NCBI GenBank assembly: GCA_008931825.1
Contig: QXVZ01017660.1
Span: forward strand, 1 to 21,651
Source of the DNA: Phallusia fumigata
Taxonomy: Eukaryota > Chordata > Ascidiacea > Phlebobranchia > Ascidiidae
DNA: 21,651 nucleotides
Direction: 5' to 3'
A program made the position numbers and the translations under genes. This document shows positions 9,801 to 18,800 of the stretch, in pieces. A model generated the notes under the pieces. The model searched no databases and was not told the DNA's origin. It was given only the letters and a program-made list of their open reading frames with translations. Numbering within the stretch: position 1 is the stretch's first letter; every line of letters begins with the position of its first letter.

Positions 9801-12800
9801 CATTTAAAAGATGCTTTGGATATTGAAACAAAATTTTCGGGGTTAAACTTTACCTAGAAAATTTTTTTTTATGCTTTCATCTTTAGGTTTTTCTACAATG
9901 GTTACCAATTCATTTTTTGTGCTCATTGTATCCAGGTAAAAATCAGCACAATATTTGAATCATTTTAAATTTGCAGAGAGCCGAGCTGAGTTTTTTGACA
10001 AACTGCGTCGGTCATATATCGAGGCTTCACATGGTGGTGTAGCCCTGCCGATATTGTCGCAACCAAGTTCTGTAACCATCACCATTGGTAACTGGGTCCT
10101 CACATGCAAAAAGCAAGATCAGCTTCTGCTCACAAACACTGATGGACAGCAGGTATGCTTATTAAATACGTGCAAATTTTACAATATATTCAGGCAAAAA
10201 TCTCTACCTCTGATGCATGAAAACATGTCTTGTTAATGTATAGCATTTTTCAGCACACTAATTACAAGTGAAAGTTTTACCTTGTATGCAGCATACAAAT
10301 AGAGTTTTCATTTTTTTGGTGCGCAGAATATGTTTTTCCACTAATTGGAGCACCTTGAAATGTTTTGAAAATTGGGATAAACTTTTCTCACCTATTTACC
10401 AACTTGGCTAAAAACAATTATCTTAAAATTTCAGACTTAAATCGTGTTGTAGTAATGGATTTGAAATGTCAGTGCAATTTTTTCTCAATTTGTGTAAACT
10501 GCAAGTGTTCGGTGTGGCCAAGCACCGGCCATTTCATGTTAATATTTGGTATTTTGTCATGCATGTATGGTGTAACGCTAGACTGTTGGCTATATTTTTT
10601 GTTAAAAGTTATCATGCCTGCTTTTGACCGATTAGAGAAAAAGTTTGCATAAAAAAAATACCCAATTACATGGAGTAAGTTGAACCATCTCTAAGCATTT
10701 ACATTTCTTTCAGTCAACAATCCTCAAAAAGGGATTAAATGGTTTTAAATTTGAGTCGAACCGTGGCACAAAACACACTTTCGCACCTGAGAGCTCGGCT
10801 ACCTTCGACTTCATGAATCAATCAGTGTCGAAAAGTCACACATCTACGCAGAAAAACAATGAGGTACATATGCATTAACGGTGTTTTTAAACTTCTGAAA
10901 TTATAGGCCTCTTTCCCAATGGAAAACACATTGATTTCATTGTTCGTTTTTTGGTGTGTTTTATCCCGTAGCCCAACAGTTACTCCACTAGCCTTTCCAG
11001 TTTCTGTTTTTCTTTGAATTTTTTGTGTTTTATCAGTGTACAAATGACTTTTTAGGAAGTAAATAATACAAATTTGCATGTTAAGATTTTAAAAAATACT
11101 TAAACTACTATTCAAGTCCTTATCATGTATTCCTAAGTAAGTAAATTGATCTACAGGATGAGTTAAAAGAAAAAGTAAGGAACTTAGCAAAAACGTTGTA
11201 CAACGAATACTTCAAATCATCAAGCGACGCCCCTCGAGGAATTGTCACTCAGCTCAAGGAGATTGCTTCTAAATTAAACAAACTTTGCACTGGTGCTGAC
11301 AAGCTTTCATCAGGTAAATGTTAATGAAAGTAATATTAATAAATGGTGACGGAATGCAACGAAATGCCATAGGTGACATAGATTTTTTCAACATTGCCTC
11401 TTGGTGTAATAAAAAAATTGTCCGGAATTAGTTGCAGATTTTTTTCCACAAACAATCAAAAAAAGTTTGGTTTGGACTTTAGGTTTTTGACACAAAGACC
11501 CGGAAAGGGGTGTTTTGTCTAAAACTGTGTCATTTTGTAAATCTGCTGTATTTTGGTTGTCAGTTCACACAACTTAAACTGGCAGTACAATATTTATCCA
11601 ACTTGCTTTGTTTAACAATTTTTTTACAAAATTACCAAATTCAGAGATAAAATTTCTTACGTACTTTTCCCCCAAACAGGTTCACATGAGAAGGATGCGC
11701 AGCAAACACGGTCACAGGAATACAGGACTTGCCTGAAGGAAATTAGGTTACTGCTCAATGATGACAAATCTCTGTCACCTTTTGATATCTACAGCAGTGG
11801 TGTCATCAGCGCACTTTTGCACTCGCTTACTGTGGAGGTGTGTGTTAAAATTGTTGTACCGATCTGCAAAAGTGTTTCTTGTGTGGGCAATGACCTGGAG
11901 TTCAATAACTAATGAAAAAAATGTGTTGTTTTGGAAAAATAGAAATACTTAAAAAAAGTAGTAAAATATTGTGAAATAATTTTTTTCATATTGCACAATC
12001 CAGTGTTGCTATGAGCTTTGCGAACAAGTCATTATATTTAAGCCAAAAGTCTGATTATGTCTTAACCTGGTGAGTCTAAGTTAAGTCTGAGTCCCAGGAT
12101 GACTCAAGTCTTTGTAGTGGTAGGACTCCAGTTAAGTTCAAGTATTTTCGACGAATTAAATTTAAATAAAAGTTGGTTATGTCAAATATATAAGATGTAT
12201 TACATATCAGTTCAACAAATTTTAAAANTATTTGTGTCCGTTTTCTTTCGCAATTCTGATGCTTCTGTTCGAATACTTGTGAAGAAACTTATTTCTGTGT
12301 TAGAATCTATTGAAAGGTAAAAAAGTGTATTTTTTGTTCTGCAACATTTTAACTTGTTTACATCGTTAAATACGAAAAATGTATTTGCACTTTTCTGCAG
12401 TTTGCATTTATTTGCATTGGTTATAACTTTAGTTTGAAATGAACAAATTAACTTGCAAAAACGCCTACAGGTTGCAAGTAAAACCAACTGCACAAACCAA
12501 ACAAACTTTATCACAGTAAAATGCCTCAAAAATGTATTTAGTTGTGTTTCTTTAACTTGCTGAAAACGTCACACAAGCCCTCCTTACCAAACAACAATTC
12601 TTTTCTTTTAACTGAACATTCCTAAATGTAACAAAGCAGCTGACATTAATTTCTTTTTGCAGGCTTCCAGTGTACATGTATGACTCCCAAAACAGTTTGA
12701 CTGGAGGTCTTCATCTACTCACGCGCAAGCTCAGATTCGTGTTGGAGTGTAAACAACCAATGGGTGGCGCAAAAGACAAGAAAGATGGCGGACTTGTCGA

Positions 12801-15800
12801 TTACAGCGGCAGGACTCTTAAAATGGAAACTATGGCGACTGCCAAAGATCTGGAACGATATCTATTGAAAATGGTGAGTTGGACAATAATTTGATATTAA
12901 TAATAAAAGCGAAAAATTCATGATAAAAGTGAAAAAATTGACGATAAAAGCAAAAAAATGATGATTAAAGTGAGAAAATTCATGATAAAAGCGAAAAATT
13001 CACCATAAAAAAGATAAATGCACGATAAAAGCGGAAAAATTCGTGATAAAAGCGAAAAAATTCACTATAAAAGCGAAAACAACTGTGAAAACATTTTTAA
13101 TGGTACCAAAGTATATTACCTATTATGGGTCCCGATGCAAAAAAGAACACATATATACACTTTTCACGCTGTTTTTTCTAATTGTCTAAATAATAAGATG
13201 ACTACAGTCTTCCTAAATCGGTACGTTGACAATTTTTGCTGATGCATGTATAACCTATACGGAAGAAAAACACGAGTAAAATACTGCAAGTTAACTGAGC
13301 TGATCTTTCGAAATTGAAAAATATTTCGCCTTTCAACTTCTTCAGTTTCTTTTTCCAATATCCATGTATTGTTTGTACCTTCAGGCATCGAAGCAATGGC
13401 ATGATTACGATCATGCTCATCACGCTTACATCAAAAAACTTCGCGAAGGCGAAACTCATTTTAAATACACGAGTGACTTCGACGAAAACGGAATTGTCTA
13501 TTGGATCGGGACTAACGCGAGGTGAGTCAGCTTAAACAACACGTAAAACGTTGTTTGTTTTATTGCTGTTTGTGATTTGGTCATCCTCCAAAGGAAACAA
13601 GTATTTCACTGTGTTTTTTCCTGTCTAACGCCGGCTTGTTCCTCCTGTTTTCTCAAGAAAAAGTCGTCCAATTATTGTCAAATTCGAAAATATGAAAGTT
13701 ATGTATCTGAAGTTGTACTGCATCATTTTCCCTCGTTGACAAATTCGTTCATCCGCAGTACCCCGAAATGTTTGATGAAGCAATATTCGCCAGTCGAAGT
13801 CACCAAGAAATCCTATATAACGTGACTGTTTTTGCAGAACAAGTGAAGATTGGGTAAATCCTGCCCATCACGGTCTGTTGTTCCTCACTTCATCTGACGG
13901 ACGAAGTTTGCCATACGGAAGATTGGAGGATGTTTTAAGCCGGGATACCACACCGCACAACTGTCATACAAGCGATTGTGTGAACGCTTGGATTTCAATG
14001 GACTTTGGTATGTCTTACATTCCAATGTAAACCAATCTTGCCCTATAAAGTGTACAACAGGCCTGCAACTTTTTAGATGTTGCGGACCAGTTTTATTTAC
14101 TTAAGAAAGTTTTTGGGCGACAAACGTTTTTTCAAAGTCAAATACCAATCATATTCATTAACGATGTTTGTGACATCACAATTCATTTAATTTTGAACGT
14201 TTGAAAAATTTGTGTATTTTCAAAGCGTTTATTGTGCAAGTTTTTGATCACTAGGTCTAACGCAAAAACAGCTGGTTGAATTTTGGTCTATGTTGCTGGT
14301 AAATATACTTAAGCATATAAACAAAAATGCTGGGCAGGTATGGCGTAACACAGATGTTATGGACACATGAAACACTGGCAACGAACACTGTAGGCAAAAA
14401 CGGCAATTAAAACACGCATCATTGCGCACAAAACCATGTCTGCTTGAAAAATACATGATTTATTCCTCTGATATATGACTCAAATAACAGAAGGGTTGCT
14501 ATTGACACATTTCCGACAATGTTTAGTCCGATGTTTCGTCGTGCATAAAAGTCGTATTCACGTCGCTGTGAGAACAAGCCGAGTCCCTCTTTAAGCAGTA
14601 CTTTTTTTTCTCCCTTAGGTTTATGGATAATTCCTTCCATGTACACGATCCGACACTCGCGTGGTTACAGCAAATCAGCTCTGCGAAGCTGGCTCCTACA
14701 AGCTTCCAAAGACGGTCTAAACTGGACGACCCTTGTAACACATAACGACGATCAGTCCCTTAATGAACCGGGGTAGGTTGTTTTGTTACTCGCTCAAATA
14801 GATTTTTGTCTGTTTTATTGCTTTTTTTGTTTATGTTCAGTAACCTCATTTTGCTAACAAAAACTTAAGCATCGTTCAAACAAAATCAAATCTTATGGAT
14901 GAATGACTTGAATTTCAAGAGTTGAAGTAACTTGGTCATTAACAGTAAACTGTTTTCAAGTGATCCTGAGTGAGAGTGTGTGCGTGTTAATACGTTCGAT
15001 GCATATACGACATACATGCTTACACAAAATATTTTATGAATGTGTATGTACATGTGACATTGTTAAACAGGGTCTTCCTCGTTTCCCCGCACTCGCTTGT
15101 CTTGGACAAACAAAGTCGGGGAAAATGACCCAATAAGAAAAAAAGTGTGACATGGCCCATAATCGGCCAAACTATCATTCACTCGTCCAATAATGGCCAG
15201 CACAAATTAAATAAACTGTTGCCTATATACATAGGTCGTTTTCCTCAGGGTGAATGGGAGTGTTACCCTAAGGAGGACGACCTATGAATAGGACGTCGAA
15301 ACGTCGGTACGCAAATATATTTGCTGGAAGAGCCTGCATAAATTCATTTGTGATATACATCATTTCATACGGTTGACACTTTTGTTATACAGGTCAACAG
15401 CGAGTTGGCAAATTCCTCTACAAGCAGGAGAAACGAAGGGTTGGCGGCACTTCCGTATACAGCAGAACGGCAAGAATTCTAGCCAACAGATGGCTTATCT
15501 ATCTGTGTCGGGATTCGAGATGTACGGACTTGTGACTGGCGTTTGTGACGATCAACCGGGATCCAGCCACAGGAAGCAGAGAAAGCTTCTAAAATCCCAG
15601 GTAAGTTGTGGAAAGTGCCATGCTTGCTTAACATTGTATGGGACTTGTTTTGTAATGTTAAGGGATAGCATTGATTCAAAAAAATTGAGTCCTTGCACGT
15701 AGATACTCAATTCACGGTTTTAAGTGGTCTCAATAAGAAAAAAACAAGCGAGTACTTGTGTGTAAAACATTTTCTACGTTTCGACAAACGCTGTTGTCAT

Positions 15801-18800
15801 CATCGTGAACTTTTGCGAAACGAAAAAAACGTTCTACAAACAAGCACTACCTTGCATTTTCTTGATGAGTTCATGAAATATCGTAGAAACTTTTTATCAC
15901 AAATACCACTTAGGATCGTAATAGGTTGTTTTAAGGCCACTCGGTGCAATTCGCTGGGTAGTCCATTTGATACCATGTTGTAATTCGGCCGATGTTGGGC
16001 TGTCGGAGCTAACTTTCTGCGTCCATCTCCCTTTATCCGCTGCATCTCCTTGTACCCTTCTCACTTCCAAATCTTCCCGGAGTTTGTACGTCAACAACAA
16101 GGTATTTTGTTTGTAGACTCTGAAGCAGATGGTGCCAGGCGCTCGTGTAGTGAGAGGTCCTGACTGGAAATGGCGAAATCAAGATGGGAAAAATGTTGGC
16201 ACTGTCAATGCTGCCGTCGTCAATGGTAAACTTGTTAAACGAAAAATGACAGTCACTGTCCCCACCCCAAAACTAACTGGAAGTTTAAGTTAGATATGTT
16301 GCCATAAAATGCACACGTAATGTGAAACTAAAACATATCCATATAACAGCAAAAAGCCAATAATGATTACTCACAACAAACTGGAGTGCTGTAATTTGCC
16401 TAGACTAGCCTAAACGGCCAATGTCCTGTCACCAGCTGCAAAGATGAGACCTTACAGGTCGGAGCAGTGTGCACTGTCTGCAGCTCACAAAACATATCCA
16501 GTTTTTATTAACCATAAATAAATTGTTTCACATTGTGGTTCTATTTTAATGTCCAAAAACATCCTTTGGCATTTTCAAGGTTCCATTCAACCCCGAAAAC
16601 CTTTCTCTTCCTCCAGGTTGGCTTGATGTGACTTGGGACAACGGTGTATCCAACCTCTACCGAATGGGGGCGGACGGAAAATACGACTTAAAGTTGGCGT
16701 CCCCGGATGACGATGGGGGTAAGGGGGATTCCCAACGCCCGCCCGCCCCCTCATCCAGACACGGCGTGCTGTCGTCACTGATGAGAAACAATCGATTTCA
16801 CAACGCGAGCCGACACCCAAGATACGAACAGGTTTGCAGTGACGTTCGCGTTGTTGAATTCAGTTCCAAATTTTGCGATTTTCCCAACAAGTTAACGTTG
16901 CGGGCAATAAACAGAACAAAACTTCGAAACAAAATTGATAACTTAGCGCTTTACAAAAACAGGCGACCCACAAGTAATTTCGGACGATTCAGTTTTGGGC
17001 CGCGACACACACGTTGGGATGCACTGAAATGTAAAAACTCGTTTCCCACTTATTTTCGGATTTTGTATAAATACTAAACATTTTTACCTAAAATCCCTTA
17101 TTGCAAATACAGAATTCACCCCTAGAAGGGAATTCCCGATTGAGAACCCCGACTCTAGCTGTATTAGTTTAGCACAAAAACTGCGAGTATTGGTCCAAAC
17201 TTTTTTTCTGTCAACCGTGGCTCAGCGTTTAAGTAACATTTACTGTCGTAAGTGATGCAAGAAGTAAACCGTCACTAAAAAGTGCATCCCGCATTCGTAA
17301 CAACAATTTGAATCCTGAATGTTTCATAGTTTTATACCCGCCACGCATCCGAGGCGCCGATGGGTTCGTACAGGAATTACCGTCTCAACCACCGTAACAG
17401 CAATGCGAAGAACGGCGACGGCGGTCGAAACTCGCAAAGCAAGGAAGGCAACAACACGGCAGACTCGCAAAAGTCACAACGTTCCGTTCTCTCTATGGTA
17501 AGAACGTGAGCAATGCTGAATGTGCATGTGAAGTGGATTTGATCTGGAGGTTCTCGAAACAGGGCGTTTCGAAATTTCGGTTGTATTATGATCGCAACGA
17601 AAAGTTTCAAATGATAAATCCACAGTATGCCAAAAAAACCCTGCAGGAACAGATAACACATGTTTCAGAAAAGTTCCTCTCGATCTTATGGTAACATTTT
17701 TTCACAATGGCATTTTTGCATTTTTTTAATATCGCGATGCGNCATGAGCAGTCTCACCACCACTACCTCCGCATCCTCACAGTCCAAGGAGAGTGAATCG
17801 ATCGCTTCGAGTCCTCCTGGACAAAAGAGTGTCTCGTTGGAGTCGGTTCATAGCGAAATGGAAAAGGTAATTTTTTTTCGTGTGGGGTGGCGAAACTATC
17901 AAATCCAAGCGGTCTGACACGTGATCCAATTACACAACATACACCTACTGGTTTATAAAGTCATTATACTCTCTGTTATCGCTAACAATATCGGTTTAGG
18001 CTATATATCACAAGAGACGTGCAAAATTGGACGTCCTCCTGCGTAATTAAATGAACGAAAATAAATTTACGTCGCTTGCCTCGCACGTCGCTTGCCTGTA
18101 AACTAGTTATAATGAATCCAGGAAGTTTCTGGGGTGGCAGCATAGAATTTTTATAATGGCTGCCACCCTAGAAATTTTCAGTGGGGTGGCCACCACCACT
18201 AGAATCGACTAGAATTGTGGTGTTTTTATAGACAGATTAGAGCAGTGTTTCTTACCTTTGGATGATTGCCCCCAAAAGTGGTAATTTAACATTTTTCAGG
18301 GGGAAATTAGATTATCGTTTTTTTGGTTTTGTTGCTTTATCAAGACGTTGGCTAATTGTTGGGGGATAATTAAGGATTAGCTTATTTTATAAATCCAAAG
18401 ATCTGAAAGATACAGCAGTCTTTTTGCCCACACCAATATTGTTTTTTTGGATCGAATTGTATTCACTATGACAACTTAAACATTAGCCAATTTTTTTTTC
18501 AGAAATTTTCCCTTCGCCCGTCCAGTGGTTCGTCATCCTCCCATCGATCGAGCAACAGCAATGAGGGGAATCACCTTCTGCTATCGTCAGGGGAACCAGT
18601 AAGACGATTATTGCCTCTTATTAGCCGAGATGACGATCAGAAAACATTAAAATGTTTTTGAAAATCCTGAAATGTTTTTTTAAACAAAACTTAAATCTTT
18701 TTCTTTTTTCCATGATATTTTAAATATTATTATGGGTATCTTTGCATGTCGTGGCAACATAATCTTTTCCCTACGCTTTTTTGTCTAATGCCGGTTTGTT

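Larger units (their letters stand above)
14773..15392 (+). other. Intron 23 (620 bp), rich in inverted repeats
   Basis: GT-AG intron. It contains two long inverted repeats (15070-15131 and 15231-15285) and a short palindromic run (15281-15305), suggesting a degenerate mobile element from about 15060 to 15370. Confidence 0.75.

Noticed and set aside
10365-10652. 95-codon open frame in intron 15 as a separate gene or exon
   Set aside because: No similarity to HECTD1 or another family that I recognise, no suitable splice sites and no phase fit; AT-rich intronic composition.
12212-12529. 105-codon minus-strand open frame
   Set aside because: It overlaps the antisense of exon 19 and the n; the composition (F, K, C, N-rich) is typical of AT-rich non-coding DNA.
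12901-13078. CRISPR-like array
   Set aside because: Units are contiguous and degenerate with no spacers, inside an animal intron; it is a minisatellite.
14229-14741. Series of minus-strand open frames in intron 22 and over exon 23
   Set aside because: They overlap each other in different frames and lie antisense to a conserved exon; no family similarity.
15231-15310. Intact hammerhead ribozyme in intron 23
   Set aside because: GTCGAAACGTC fits the GAAA side, but the required CUGANGA heptamer is absent (CTATGAA instead) and stem II cannot form in the right place.
15800-16100. Overlapping minus-strand open frames in intron 24 as a transposon protein fragment
   Set aside because: No transposase or reverse transcriptase motif could be recognised; only the short dispersed motif at 15776-15804 is supported.
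17506-17694. 62-codon open frame after exon 27 as an extra HECTD1 exon
   Set aside because: It starts inside the donor region of exon 27, ends without a plausible donor and has no similarity to the family linker.
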